Source: Penaeus vannamei (Eukaryota; Arthropoda; Malacostraca; Decapoda; Penaeidae). Taken from it: a DNA stretch of 64,000 bases. The notes beneath the pieces are model-generated. The model did not search any database and had not been told where the DNA came from. It saw nothing but the letters and a program-made list of their open reading frames with translations. The stretch spans positions 31,534,387 through 31,598,386 of the forward strand of contig NC_091578.1 in assembly GCF_042767895.1 (NCBI RefSeq). The letters are read 5' to 3'. How positions within the stretch are numbered: position 1 is the stretch's first letter; each line of letters opens with the position of its first letter. The position numbers were made by a program, and so were the translations under genes. Positions 35,627-47,430 of the stretch are shown piece after piece.

Positions 35627-36185
35627 TGCACCTAGACAGTATGTACACACAAGGGGGGACTGCTCGCCTGTGTTTGGGGTCGCCATTCACACGTCACTGA
35701 ACTCGTGTTTGCTCGCCGCCGCACTCATGCCGCCACCTCCTTCGACCTCCTCCTCCTCCTCCTTGTCCTCCTCATTCACCTCACATTAGGTAAAAGACCG
35801 CGCGAGGAGGGGGGGAAGGGTAGGTGGAGGAGGAGGAGGTAGGGCGGTGGTGGACGAAAGGAGGTGGAGGAGGAGCGGGAAGAAAGAGGAGGTAGGGTGG
35901 TGGAGGAAGAGGTGGTGATGATAGAGGTAGAAGATAAGTGAAGGAGAGAGAGAAAGTGGTGAGAGGAAGAAGGAGGAAAATGAAGAGGGGAGAAGAAAGG
36001 GAAGAAAGGGATGAAGGTCGAGGAGGAGAGAAATTGAAGCGGAAGGAGCCGGTGGAGAATTAACAGAAGACGTGAAGGAATGACAAGAGGTAGACACAGA
36101 AACGAAAGAAATAGAAAATCAGAAAAAAAGAACAAGGCAAATTAAAATGAACAAATTAGAAGAAGAACAATAGGAAGATTAAACC
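35627..36185. repeat. Short unique island, then impure purine tract
   Basis: 35640-35800 is unique, with a short CCT run. 35805-36060 is GGTGGAGGAGGA and GAAGAAGGA sequence. Confidence 0.75.
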
Positions 36186-36520
36186 AAGAGAAAAAAAAGA
36201 AAACCCCAAAATACCTCTTCCTTGAACGCACGCCCTCGAGGACGGCCACTCTCCCTCCGCCTCGGTTACCCCTCGAGTAGGACCCCCTCGAGTACGACCC
36301 CCTCAAGAACCACCACTCGGGGACTCGATAAATCTCTTATCTCACGCTTTATTCCTCCCCCTCTCTCTTCCTCTCCTCGCCTCTCTCCTGTTTACCCAAC
36401 CTCCACCCGGGGTCGCACGGGGGGTCAGATTGGGGGTCGGGCCAGTCCCCCGGGAGTCATTTGGCGTTCATATGAGCAGCCCTTTTCTCGAGTCGGTTTC
36501 GGATCCGTTTCGAGTCAGTT
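36186..36520. other. Non-repetitive island with CTCGAG palindromes
   Basis: CTCGAG occurs at 36235, 36272, 36287 and 36487. The middle two belong to a 15-bp tandem (CCCCTCGAGTA.GAC) of about three copies at 36268-36315. No gene seen. Confidence 0.65.
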
Positions 36521-36575
36521 ATTATTATTATTATTATTACTATTATTATAATTAATATTATTATTATTTTGCTAA

Positions 36576-36614
<39 letters not shown>

Positions 36615-36700
36615 CATTATTATTACTATTATTATTATTATTATTATTATCATTATACTATCATTATTATTATCATCCTTATTATTATTATTACTTTCTT
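36521..36700 (+). repeat. (ATT)n microsatellite cluster
   Basis: Three or four TTA/ATT tracts separated by short interruptions. Confidence 0.95.
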
Positions 36701-37250
36701 AAACTGACAAATTTTGATTTAACCAAATCTTACCTAACCTTTCCTATTTACCTACTTTACTGATTTACCTTATATCATACTAGCCAGCCAAATTAAGCCT
36801 AAACTAACCGAGTTAAATTAATCCGAACTAACCGAATAAAAATACCAGCAAAACCAACCCAACCTCACTAAAAAACAACAACAACCAACCTAACAAACAA
36901 CAAAAGAAAACAAAACCACCAGAATAAAACAAAACAAAAACAAAAAAGACAAAACAAAACAACAAAAAAAAAAACATTAAAAAACAGAAAAATACATCAA
37001 CAGCACCAACCCCAAAACACCACTCCACCCAACCCCAAGCCGGTCGCCCAATTCCCTCTCCCTTTCCTCCTCCATTTACTCCGTCACCGCCACTCCCCCA
37101 TCCCCCACCCCCCTCCCCCCCAACCCACCTGGGACTCGCGCGGCAAATTTGCATTGTTCTCCGTTCCTCCGGATAACGCACAACCTGCCTTCGACTCGGG
37201 GTTCTGCGTCAAATGTTCGGAAATGGAAACGGACGAGGCTGCTCTCCCTA
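36701..37250. other. AT-rich unique spacer
   Basis: AACCAACCTAAC-like and AACAAAAC-rich sequence, then a short C-rich patch and about 110 bp of unique DNA at 37130-37245. No gene seen. Confidence 0.7.
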
Positions 37251-37590
37251 TCCCGCTCTATCCCTCACCCCCCTCTACACCCTCTATTCCACTCTCTCCC
37301 CCGCCCCCTCTACACCCTCTATCCCACTCTATCCCCCGCCCCCTCCTCCTCTATCCAACTCTATCCCTGCTCCCTCCCCTCCCCTATCCTACTCTCTCCT
37401 CCACCCCTCCCCCTCCCCTATCTCTATCCCACTCTATCACCCTCCCCCTCCCCCTCACACCCTATCCCACTCTATCCCCCGCCCCCACCCCCTCCCCTAC
37501 CCCTCTCTCTCTCTCTCCCCTCCTATCCCACTCTTTCCCCTCCCCTATCCCACTCTCCCCCCCGCCCTCCCTGTCCCCCCCATCCTAACT
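37251..37590 (+). repeat. C-rich minisatellite, TATCCCACTCTATCCCCCGC core
   Basis: About nine copies of CTATCCCACTCTA or variants, with CCCCGCCCCC filler, spaced 30-45 bp. Confidence 0.88.
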
Positions 37591-37766
37591 TAACGTAACC
37601 TCCCCGTGTGAATCGAATTAAATTCCTTTAGTTTCCCCTCGATTCTTGTGGGTTGATTACGGTGATATTTCGGTTTTGTTTAGTTGTGTTATTCCTTCTT
37701 CTTTCTTCCATTTCTAAATATGCGTATGTTTTTCTTTCTTTATTTATCTTTCACGACTATCTCTTG

Positions 37767-37899
<133 letters not shown>

Positions 37900-37924
37900 T
37901 TTCCTAAAAAAAAAAAAAAAAAAA

Positions 37925-38290
37925 ATCCCCACGTTCTTTCCCCCTTTCCAACCCCCCTATTCCCCCCCAAAGAAAAATCCTACCCTTCCCAACCACCGAA
38001 AAATACGAAAACAAAACAAGAGCAGCATGCGTGATGGCAGACACCCCCCTACCCCACCCCCTCACCCCCCACCCCCAAAAAAACACCCCCTCACCCCCCC
38101 AAAATAAAATAATAATAAAGCCAAAAAAAAAAGAAAGAAAAGAAAAGAGAGAAAGAAAGAAAGAAAGAAAAAAAGAAAAAAAATGCAGTCGTGGAATGAT
38201 TTTATTGGCACGAGACGAACTACTCCCGGGCGGGTTGTCGCTTCATCGGATTGCCTTTTAGCCACTCGCGCCCTATGCCGACCTATCAGA
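37925..38290. other. C-rich and A-rich spacer with short unique island
   Basis: CCCCCTACCCC sequence, AAAGAAAG tract at 38130-38180, then about 100 bp of unique sequence at 38180-38290. No gene seen. Confidence 0.7.
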
Positions 38291-38820
38291 GGGGAAAAAA
38301 GGAGGGGAAAGAGAGGCGAGGGGGTGGGGACGGAGAAGGGAGAGGAGGGTGAAGGGAGGACGGGGGGAAAGAGGGGTGAGGGGTGAGGGGATGGGGGAGG
38401 ACGGGGGGATGGAGGGAGAGGGGCTGAAGGGAAGACGGGGGGAGGGAGGACGGGGGAAGGAGAAGGGAGAGGAGGGTGAAGGGAGTGAGGGGTGAAGGGA
38501 GGACGGGGGGAAGGAGAAGGGAGAGGAGGGAGGACAGGGGAAGGGAGTGATGAAAGGTGAGGCGAGGGGAGTGAGGAAAGGAAGAGGAGAGGGTGGAGTG
38601 GGAAGATAAAACAAAAGGAGGATAGGAAAGGAGAGGGGATAAAGGGGTAAAATGAAGGAGAGGTAAACAGAGGAAGCAAGAAAGTGAGAGAGGGGACGGG
38701 ACAAGGCAGGGAAAAGGGAAAATATGAGAGAGAGGAACATACAGAGAGATGAACAGGGGGAGACTTGCAAGAGACGAAGAGTGAGCGTGTGAGACGGGAG
38801 AGGGGAGAGGGAAGAGGAGG
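38291..38820 (+). repeat. G-rich purine tract, GGAGGACGGGGG units
   Basis: GGAGGACGGGGGAAGGAGAA and GAGGGGTGAGGG recur to about 38560. Degenerate GAGAGGGG follows. Confidence 0.85.
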
Positions 38821-39560
38821 GAAGAGTGAGAGTGCGAGAGGACAAAGAATGAGAAAATGAAGGTGAAGGTTGGGAGAAGAGGAGGGGAAGGGGGAACGGC
38901 AAGGGAAGACAAGAGAAGAGTGAGAGTGAGAAAAGGAATGAGAAAGGTGAGGGTACGGGGGAGGGGGAAGGGGGAACGGCAAAGGAAGACAAGAGAAGAG
39001 TGAGAGTGAGAAAACAGATGAGAAAGGGAAGGGGAGGTGAGGGAACGGGGGGAGGGGAGAAGGGGGAACGGCAAGGGAAGACAAGAGAAGAGTGAGAGCG
39101 AGAAAACGAATGAGAAAACGAATGAGAAAGGTGAGGGTACGGGGAGGAGGGAAGAGGGAAGGCAAGACAAGAGAAAAGTGAGAGCGAGAAAACGAATGAG
39201 AAAACGAATGAGAAAGGTGAGGGTACGGGGAGGGGGGAGGGGAAGAGAGGAAGGCAAGGGAAGACAAGAGAAGAGTGAGAGCGAGAAAACGAATGAGAAA
39301 ACGAATGAGAAAGGTGAGGAGTACAGCAGGGGGTGGGGGAGGGGAGGAGGGGGAAGAGGGGAAACGGCAAGGGAAGACAAGAGAAGAGTGAGAGCGAGAA
39401 AACGAATGAGAAAGGGAAGAGGAAGGTGAGGGTACAGGGGGTACGGCAAGGGAAGACAAGAGAAAAGTAAGAGCGAGAAAACGAATGAGAAAACGAATGA
39501 GAAAGGTGAGGGTACAGTGGGGGGAGGGGGAGGGGGGAAAGAGGGGGAAACGGCAAGGGG
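38821..39560 (+). repeat. 80-113 bp minisatellite, GACAAGAGAAGAGTGAGAG core
   Basis: GACAAGAGAA(G/A)AGT starts near 38908, 38988, 39080, 39165, 39263, 39376 and 39456. Units contain one or two copies of AAAACGAATGAG followed by AAAGGTGAGGGTACGGGG and a G-rich tail ending GGGGGAACGGCAAGGGAA. The minus-strand frame crossing it (625 codons) repeats FLIRFLALT-type residues and is an artefact. Confidence 0.94.
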
Positions 39561-39700
39561 AAAGGGATGGAAACCTCACGCCCCATCTGTAATTATTATG
39601 CGCTTGCTGTAAAACCCGAGGGCTTACATCTCTCAATGAATATATCATCAGGATGTACAAGTATAAAGAATTCACATGTTTTCGGACCAATTTCCCCCTC
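39561..39700. other. Short non-repetitive island
   Basis: About 130 bp of unique sequence. No gene seen. Confidence 0.65.
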
Positions 39701-40225
39701 TGTGCCCCCCCTCCCTTCATCGCTCCTCTCCCCTTCCCTGCCCTCCCTCGCCTCCCCTCTCCCCCCTCCTCACTCCCTCTTCCCTCTCCTCCTACTCCCC
39801 TTTTTCCCTGCTTTATCGGTTCTTTTCTAATCTCTCTCTCTATTTTTTTTCTTCCTTTTGCTCTTTTTTCTTCTTCCTCCCTTTTCTTCTCCTCCTCTTC
39901 CTGTACCTCCCCCAACTCCTCGTCCTCCTCCCCCTTCACTTCCTATTCCTCCCGCCCTCCCTCAATCCCTCCTCCATCCCCTTACTCTCTCCACCCTGCT
40001 TCCCCTCCCCTCCCCCCACTCCCTACCTCCACCCCTCCTCCCATTCCCTACCTCCCCACCTCCCTCCCTCCTCCTCTTCCCCCACAAACCCTCCCCCCTT
40101 CCACCCTCCTCCCCCTCCCTACCTCCCCCTTCCTCAACCTCTCCCCTCCCTCCCTTTTCCTCCTTCCCCCTCCTTCCTTACCTCCTCCTTCTTCCCCCCT
40201 CCTCCCCTCCCTCTACCCCAAAACG
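39701..40225 (+). repeat. C-rich pyrimidine tract
   Basis: CCCTCC, CTTCCTCC and CCCTACCTCC sequence without a stable long period. Confidence 0.88.
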
Positions 40226-40640
40226 CGCAACCCCTTCCTTACCCTAAACAAACAACAACTGAACCCGGAGCTAAGTGGCACACGCACACCACACAATGTG
40301 AACTCACTGAACCTCTGCGACCTCAGCATTAAGCATGAGGATACGACAAAAAGGTAAACAAAAAAGGAAAAAAAGAAAAAGAAAAAGAAAAATGGTAAAC
40401 AAAAAAGTAAAAAAAAGTAAACAAAAAAGGGGAAAAATGAAAAAAAGGTAAACAAAAAAGGAAAATAGAAAAAAATGTAAAAAAAGTAAAAAAAGTTAAC
40501 AAAAAGTTAAAAAAAGTACAAAAAGGGGAAAAGAGGGAAAACAAAGAAAACACAACAAGAGAAAATAGGCGGTGGTGGGAAAATGAACATTGGAAAAAAA
40601 AGAAAAAAATCGGGGTAGAAGGTAGGGAAGGAGAGGGACG
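40226..40640 (+). repeat. Short unique stretch, then AAAAAGTAAACAAAAAAGG repeat
   Basis: 40225-40350 is unique. 40350-40520 repeats GGTAAACAAAAAAG with A-rich filler, about 20-30 bp per unit. Confidence 0.82.
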
Positions 40641-40739
40641 GAAAGGGAATAGTGAGGGAGGGAGGGAGGGAGGGAGAGAGGGAGAGAGGGAGAGAGGGGG
40701 AGAGAGGGAGAGGGAGAGGGAGAGGGAGAGGGAGAGGGA

Positions 40740-40815
<76 letters not shown>

Positions 40816-40982
40816 CAGAGAGAGAGAGAGAGAGCGAGAACGAGAGAGAAAAAGAAAGAGAGAGCGAGAAAGAGAAAAGAAAGAGAGAGAAAAAAGAAAG
40901 AGAGAGAAAAGAAAGAGAGAAAAGAAAGAGAAAAAGAAAGAAAGAGCAAGAGAGAGAGAGCGAGAGAAAGACGAAGAGAGAA
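40641..40982 (+). repeat. (GGGAGA)n, (GA)n and GAAAGA tract
   Basis: GGGAGG, then GGGAGA hexamers, then (GA)n at about 40745-40813, then mixed GAGAAAGA to 40980. Confidence 0.95.
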
Positions 40983-41145
40983 GTGTCTCACTCGTCAACT
41001 CGCCCCCTTATGCAGCGCTGTTGCCAAGACTGAACAGAAGAGCGTCAACCTTTGCCCTGTGACGTATCGTATTTCACTCGCGAGAGAAGAGAAAACGAAA
41101 CCAGAAAGATGCGTAAGAATGAATTATCTGAGGAACCGATACTCA

Positions 41146-41179
<34 letters not shown>

Positions 41180-41193
41180 AAATATATAAATAA

Positions 41194-41267
<74 letters not shown>

Positions 41268-41346
41268 TAGATTTTTTTCATTTAAAAATCCGAAATTTCT
41301 ATCTTCAAATCGCAGTCAATATAAACGAAACAAAACAAGAGCACAA
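40983..41346. repeat. Unique stretch, poly-A and (TA)n
   Basis: 40983-41140 is unique, poly-A runs from 41147 to 41178, and a (TA)n-rich tract runs from about 41183 to 41264. AT-rich unique sequence follows. Confidence 0.93.
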
Positions 41347-41365
41347 CACCTACCTACCTACCTAG

Positions 41366-41462
<97 letters not shown>

Positions 41463-41560
41463 AACACACAAACACACACACACACACACACACAACACAA
41501 CACACACACATACAACCCCCAAAAAACAAACAAAACAAAACAAACAAACAAACAAAAACA
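41347..41560 (+). repeat. (CTAC)n and (CA)n microsatellite
   Basis: CTAC tetranucleotides at 41350-41367 run into CA dinucleotides to about 41512, then AAAC-rich sequence. Confidence 0.96.
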
Positions 41561-41815
41561 AAGATACCCATCTCCTCCCGAACACACTCTCCTGTTTACT
41601 AATAAAGCGACAGGAACATAAAACGCCCCGATTATTTGATGAATGGAGCTCCGGTGTCAGCCCCCGGTGTCAGCCCCCGGTGTCAGCCTCACCCGCCTTA
41701 CTAATGACCGGGCGATAACGGCTGACGTCATAGCCTCATGGCGTTTAATGAGGCGGTATGAGGTAGCCCGTCGCCAGGTATGAGGGAGGCCAGGTAAACT
41801 CATCTTATCTCCTCA
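41561..41815. other. Non-repetitive island with triplicated 14-mer and TGACGTCA
   Basis: CCGGTGTCAGCCCC is repeated three times in tandem (about 41651-41690). GCTGACGTCA lies at 41721-41730. No gene seen. Confidence 0.7.
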
Positions 41816-41945
41816 TCTCTCTCTGTCTCTTTGTCTGTTTTAGTATGTCTGTCTGTCTTCCTCTCTCTCTCGTTCTTTCTTTCTTCCCGTCTCTCTCACT
41901 CTGTCTCTGTCTCTGTCTCCCTTTCTCTCTCTGTCTCTGTCTCCC

Positions 41946-41998
<53 letters not shown>

Positions 41999-42020
41999 GT
42001 CTCTCTCTCCTTCCTCCGAA
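41816..42020 (+). repeat. (CT)n / (CTGT)n cluster
   Basis: TCTG tetranucleotides at about 41948-41996, preceded by CTCTGTCTCTGTCTC sequence. Confidence 0.94.
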
Positions 42021-42109
42021 GAGCATCCAAAGATCGAGAGTGAGCTATGCCACGCAAACGTTAAGTCGGAAATCCTATGATATGAGTATAGAGATGGAGA
42101 TCCTTTGGG

Positions 42110-42540
42110 AAATGAGGTGAGGGGGATGAGGGAGGAGATGAGTTGAGGGGGGGAGTGAGGGCGAGATGAGGGAGAGAGTGAGGGTGAGATGTGGGGAGGG
42201 GGGAGTGAGGACGAGATGAGGGGGAGATGAGTTGAGGGTGGAGATGAAGACGAGATGAGGGGGAGATGAGTTGAGGGTGGAGATGAAGACGAGATGAGGG
42301 GGAGATGAGTTGAGGGTGGAGATGAAGACGAGATGAGGGGAGGAGGGATCAGGGAGGAGATGAGGGGAGGGAGGGAGTGAGGGAGGATATGAAAGGAGGG
42401 AGAGAGTGAGGGAGGATATGAGAGGAGGAAGAGAGTGAGGGTGGAGATAAGAAGAGGGAGAGACTGAGGGAGGAGATGAGAGGAGGGAGAGACTGAGGGA
42501 GGAGATGAGAGGAGGGAGGAGTAAGGGAGAGGTGAGTGGA
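42110..42540 (+). repeat. 39-bp purine minisatellite, GTGGAGATGAAGACGAGATG core
   Basis: Three near-exact 39-bp copies (about 42236-42340) lie between looser GAGATGAGGGGGAG and GAGAGTGAGGGAGGAGATG units. Confidence 0.92.
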
Positions 42541-43080
42541 GGGGTGGGGGTGGTGAAGTCGGCCGGGGATTGAGATATCAGTGGGCAGGATCCCCCTCGC
42601 CTCATCACAGGACCCAGCCGGCCATCATTAGTCTTGGGGGTTCCTACGTCGGCTTCTTTCTCTCTCATTCTTTCTTTCTCTCTCTCATTCTTTCTTTCTT
42701 TATCTCTTCCTCTCTCTCTTTCTTTCTTTTTCCGTCTTCGTTTTATTGCCGTGTCTCTTCTTGAGTGTTTTTTTTTTCGTGGTCTTTCTCAATTCCTAAA
42801 GTGGCTCCGATTCTTACTTCTGTCTGTCTCTCTACCTCTTTCTTACTTCTTTCTTTCTCTCTCTCTATTTCTCTTCCCCTTCCTCTCTCTCTCTTTCTTC
42901 CCCCCTCTTCTAATTCCACCCCTTCCATCCCTACCTTTCATCACCCCTCCCCTTCCCCTTCCCCTCCCCTCCCCTCCAAAAAAAACACCCCTTCCTCTTT
43001 TTCTTCCTACCTATCCCATGTCTTCCATTCGTCGACCTTCCCACGCCATTCCCTTCCGTTCTTTTTCCCCTTCTCTCCTC
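42541..43080. repeat. Short unique island, then T/C-rich tract
   Basis: 42545-42650 is unique. TTCTTTCTTTCTC and CCCTTCC sequence follows, with a TCTCTCATTCTTTCTTTC duplication near 42660. Confidence 0.78.
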
Positions 43081-43190
43081 TCCTCTCTTTTCCCACGCAA
43101 TAGTGACGATAATAACACACATTAAAATCGCCTATACAGTAAATTGAAGGAGGGGAAAAAATTCGCAAAAACAGGTGCAGGCTCGCCAAT
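43081..43190. other. Short non-repetitive island
   Basis: About 110 bp of unique sequence. No gene seen. Confidence 0.6.
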
Positions 43191-43515
43191 TAGTTGGGAA
43201 GGAGGGAGAGAGGGAAATTGGGAGAGGGAGAGGAACAGGGAAGGAGGGAAATTGGAAGAGGGAGAGGAATAGGGAAGGAGGGAGAGAGGGAGATGGGGAG
43301 AGGAAGAGAGGGAAATTGGGAGAGAAACAGGGAAGGAGGGAAATGAGAAGAGGAAGAGGAACAGAGAAAGAGGGAGAGAGGGAAATTGGGAGAGGGAGAG
43401 GAACAGGGAAGGAGGGAGAGGGAAATTGGGAGGGAAGGAGAGTAAGAGGGCAAGAGGGATATAAGAGAGGAGGGAAAGAGGGATAAGGAGAAAGGAGTAA
43501 GAAGAAGGCAGAGAA

Positions 43516-43517
<2 letters not shown>
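43191..43517 (+). repeat. Purine minisatellite, GGGAAATTGGGAGAGGGAGA core
   Basis: About seven copies of GGGAAATTGG(G/A)AGAG with AGGAACAGGGAAGGAGGGA filler, 38-60 bp apart. Confidence 0.92.

Positions 43518-43606
<89 letters not shown>
43518..43606 (+). repeat. (GA)n microsatellite, about 89 bp
   Basis: Uninterrupted GA dinucleotides. Confidence 0.97.
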
Positions 43607-43608
<2 letters not shown>

Positions 43609-44185
43609 AAGAGCGAAAGACCCAAAAAGAGAAAGAATATAAAAGCGAAAATAATTTAAAAAACAGAAAAAAGAAATAGACGCAGAACAAAAACGACACA
43701 GAAACACAAGAGACAATAAGAGAAGACGAAAGACATCTAGACAACCAGACAACTAGACAGACAGACAGACACACGAGGACCCCCCCCACCCCACCCCAGC
43801 ACCTATAATCAGCCCAGTCCCTCTTACCTGAACCCCGTTATCTCTCACATCTCTTATCTGACAGGTACAACGCAAAGACTAATACCATCTCCGGCAGGTA
43901 TCTTGGTACCAGGGTGTACCGCCGGACTGGTACTAATGACCATTCGGCCTCGACGATTGTGCGGGAACAAAGTACAATTTTTTTTCTATTTTTTATTCAA
44001 AGCTGAGTTTTTTTTTTAGGTCGTCGGAATGTCACACAAAAATGATGCGCGTTCGGAAGCTGTCTGCTGGCTGATAAGGGCTTCTTTGAGGTCTCGACGG
44101 CGGTTATTCTCGACCTTAAAGAGGGATAGGATGAACCGGGCTGGCTACTTAATGAATTATTAAAGCATCGTTTTGCTCCTGGTTG
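43607..44185. other. Non-repetitive spacer and island
   Basis: A-rich to 43790, then about 380 bp of unique, repeat-poor sequence (43800-44185). No recognisable coding motif. Confidence 0.65.
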
Positions 44186-44330
44186 TCCTATACGCACACA
44201 GACGCGCAGACACACAAAAAAACACGCACACAAACAGACACACCCACGCATACACACAGACAGACACACATACACATGCAATTACACATTTAAACAAACA
44301 CAAAGATAAAACAGACACACAAAAGCAAAT

Positions 44331-44390
<60 letters not shown>

Positions 44391-44405
44391 GCACGCACAC
44401 AGAGA
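44186..44405 (+). repeat. (CA)n microsatellite with degenerate flank
   Basis: ACACACA-rich DNA, with a pure CA tract at about 44331-44386. Confidence 0.95.
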
Positions 44406-44529
44406 ATTATGCCAAAAGTACGAGAAAATTAACATCAAAGAGGCTTCTATTCACAGCGCCGTCATTAAACATGTATATCCTAAATAATTTTGTATTCATC
44501 GACAGCGAGAACAGACAGATAACGTGCCC

Positions 44530-45058
44530 CCCCCCTCCCTCCCTCCCTCGCTTCTCTCTCTCTCTCTTTGTGTGTCCTCCCTCTTCCCTCTCCCCTCCTC
44601 TCTCCTCCCTCTCCCCTCCTCTCTCCTCCCTCTCCCTCTTCCTCTTCCCTCCTCCCTCTTCCTACCTATCTACCTCCTCCCTCCTCTCTCCTCCCTCTCC
44701 CTCTCCCTCTCTCTCCTCCCTCTCCCTCTTCCTTCTCCTCCCTCTTCCTCCTCTTTCCCTCTCCCTTCTCCCCTCCCTCTTCCTCTTCCCTCCTCTCTCC
44801 TCCCTCTTCCTACCTACCTACCTCCTCCCTCCTCCTCTCCTCTCCCTCTCCCTCCCCTCCTCTCCCTCCACGCTCCCTCTTTCCTCTTCCCTCCTCTCCC
44901 TCTTCCTTCTCCTCCCTCCTCTCGCCTCTCCCCACTCTCCTCCCTCCTCTCCCCTCCCTCTTCCCTCCTCTCTCCCTCTTCCTCTCCCCTCCCCTCCTCT
45001 CCTCTCCCTCTTCCTTCTCCTCTCTCTCCCTCTCCCTTCTCCCTCCTCTCTCTCCCTC
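44530..45058 (+). repeat. C-rich pyrimidine tract, CTCCTCCCTCTTCC units
   Basis: Repeats of CTCTCCTCCCTCTCC and CCCTCTTCCTACCTA. The latter recurs near 44652 and 44803. Confidence 0.9.
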
Positions 45059-45165
45059 TCTGCTTTTGACTCCGAATTGCCGGGCGCGACCCTATTCAGC
45101 AGCATTCAATAAACTCCTTGCACAATGCAGCATGTGTATTATGAACACCTGGGGGATAATGCGAG
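45059..45165. other. Short non-repetitive island
   Basis: About 100 bp of unique sequence. No gene seen. Confidence 0.6.
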
Positions 45166-45720
45166 GTTGGGGAGGGGGGAGTGGGGAGTGGGGAGGGGGT
45201 TGGGGATGGGGGAAGGGAGAGGGGAGTGGGGGGAGGGTGGGGGGAGTCGGGAGGGGGTTGGGGAGTGGGGTGGCGGTTCAGGGTGAGGGGAGTGGGGAGG
45301 GGGTTCAGGGTGGGGGGAGTGGGGAGGGTTGGGGAGGGGGAAGTGGGGTTCAGGGTGGCGGGAGTTGGGTTAGATGTGGGGGAGTGGGGTGGGGGAGTTG
45401 GGTTAGATGTGGGGGAAGTCGGGTGGGGGGAGTTGGGTTAGATGTGGGGGAGAGAGAAAGGGGTGTGGGGCGGGGGAAGTGGGTTAGATGTGGGGGAAGT
45501 GGAGTGGGGGGAGTTGGGTTAGATGTGGGGGAAAGGGTAGGGGAATGGGGTTCAGGAATATGCGAGTGGGAAGAGGTGGGAGTAGTGGGGGAAGTGGGGA
45601 AGGAGAGAAAAACAGGAAGGGGAGAGAGAAAGGGAGAGTAGGGAATGGGCAGAAGAGTGGTTGGGGAAGAGAACGGGGAGGTGGAGAGGGAGGGGAGAAG
45701 AGAATAGAGACTGTCATCAA
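45166..45720 (+). repeat. G-rich minisatellite, GGAGTTGGGTTAGATGTGGG core
   Basis: GTTGGGTTAGATGTGGGGGA or a close variant occurs near 45363, 45396, 45430, 45481 and 45513, preceded by GGGGAGTGGGGAGGGGGTT units. It grades into GAAGGGGAGAG sequence after 45560. Confidence 0.9.
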
Positions 45721-45804
45721 AAAGGAATGAGATAGAAATGAGAGATGGTGGAGGGGATGGCGAGGGGGAAATATGAGAAGGAATAACTGTAATACATTCA
45801 TATG

Positions 45805-46095
<291 letters not shown>

Positions 46096-46269
46096 AAACA
46101 AACCGTTATACCTACAAATTTATTATCCCGACTTTAAAAAAAAGAGAGAGACAGAGAGAGAGAGAAAAAAAAGGGAGAGGAATGTAAAAAATTCAGCCGA
46201 AAAGTGCAGAGGTTAACAAACACCAATTATACCGGTTTAGATCCATGGGTTTGTTCTGTGCGGCCATTG

Positions 46270-46695
46270 GTAGCCTAAGGGGGGCGGGGGTAGCCTAAGG
46301 GAGGGGTAGGGGGTAGACTATGGGGGGAGGGGGAGACTAAGGGGGGCGGGGGTAGACTCTATGGGGGAGGGGGAGTCTAAGGGGGGCGGGGTAGACTCTA
46401 TGGGGGGAGGGGGAGTCTAAAGGGGGCGGGGGTAGGGGGTAGACTCTATGGGGGGAGGGGGAGTCTAAGGGGGGGCGGGGGTAGGGGGTAGACTCAATGG
46501 GGGATGGGGGAGTCTAAGGGGGGTAGACTCAATGGGGGTGGGGGTAGCCTTAGGGAGGGGGTAGGGGGTAGACTCAATGGAGGTAGGGAGTAACATAAGG
46601 GAAGGGGTAGGGGGTAACCTAAAGGAGGTGGGGGTAGCCTAAGGGGGAGGGGTATCCTAAGGGGGGAGGGGGGAGAATCATTGGGGTGGGGGTGG
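46270..46695 (+). repeat. G-rich minisatellite, GGTAGACTCTATGGGGGGAG core
   Basis: About eight copies of TAGACTC(T/A)ATGGGGG alternating with GGAGTCTAAGGGGGGCGGGG, about 35-55 bp per unit. It has closely spaced runs of four to six G on one strand. Confidence 0.93.
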
Positions 46696-46975
46696 GGTGG
46701 GAGGGCAGTGGTAGCGATGTTTATGACGTCATTCAACGGAGATAAAAAGGGTAAATATGGATAACGGATGTTAGATGTGAGCCATTTGCGCGTGCGTGTG
46801 TGCGTGTGCGTGTGCGTGTGCGTGTGCGTGTGCGTGTGTGTGTGTGTGTTCGTGTTATGGTGTCGAGTGTTGGCAGATGATGTTGGCAGGGTAGGTGGTA
46901 TTAGTGATGGCAGGAGGCAGGCCTGACAACGCACAGGTGGTCCTCCCATCACAGGGTTAGAGGAACACCCCTCCT
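46696..46975. other. Non-repetitive island with TGACGTCA and (GTGTGC)n
   Basis: TGACGTCA at 46724-46731. GTGTGC hexamers lie at about 46793-46850. No gene seen. Confidence 0.7.
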
Positions 46976-47430
46976 CTTCCTCCCCCCCTCCCCCCTCCCC
47001 TCTTCCTTATCAATCTTTCCCTTCATTCTTTCCTCTCCTCCTCTGCCTCTCCCCTTCTTTCTTCACTCCTCTATCCTATAATCTTCCCCTTTCCTTTTGC
47101 TTTCCTTCTTTCCTTCCCTTATTCTCCCTTCCCTCCTATCATCCACTCATTCTCTACTTCTTCCCTCCTTTCTCCCTAACCCCCTCTTCCCTCCCTCCGT
47201 CCCCCTCTCTCTTCCCTCCTCCCTTCCTCCCTCCATCAACCCCCTCTTTCTCTTCCTCCCCTCCCCCTTCCTCCCTCCGTCACCTCTTTCTCTTCCTCCC
47301 TTATCCTCCCTCTCTCTGTCACCCTCCCCCTCCCCCTAAGTCCCCCTTTTTCTCTTCCTCCCTCCCTCCATGACCCCCTCTTTCTCTTCCTCCCTTATCC
47401 TCCCCCTCTCCGTCACCCTCCCTCACTTCT
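46976..47430 (+). repeat. C-rich pyrimidine tract with CCCCCTCTTTCTCTTCCTCC units
   Basis: CTCTTTCTCTTCCTCCC recurs about every 50-60 bp (near 47245, 47284, 47348 and 47379) in CCTCCCTCC filler. Confidence 0.87.

Noticed and set aside
38062..39939. A 625-codon open frame on the minus strand
   Set aside because: It runs through the 38291-38820 purine tract and the 38821-39560 minisatellite. The residues repeat with the DNA units, there is no domain, and the open frame follows from stop-free repeat units.
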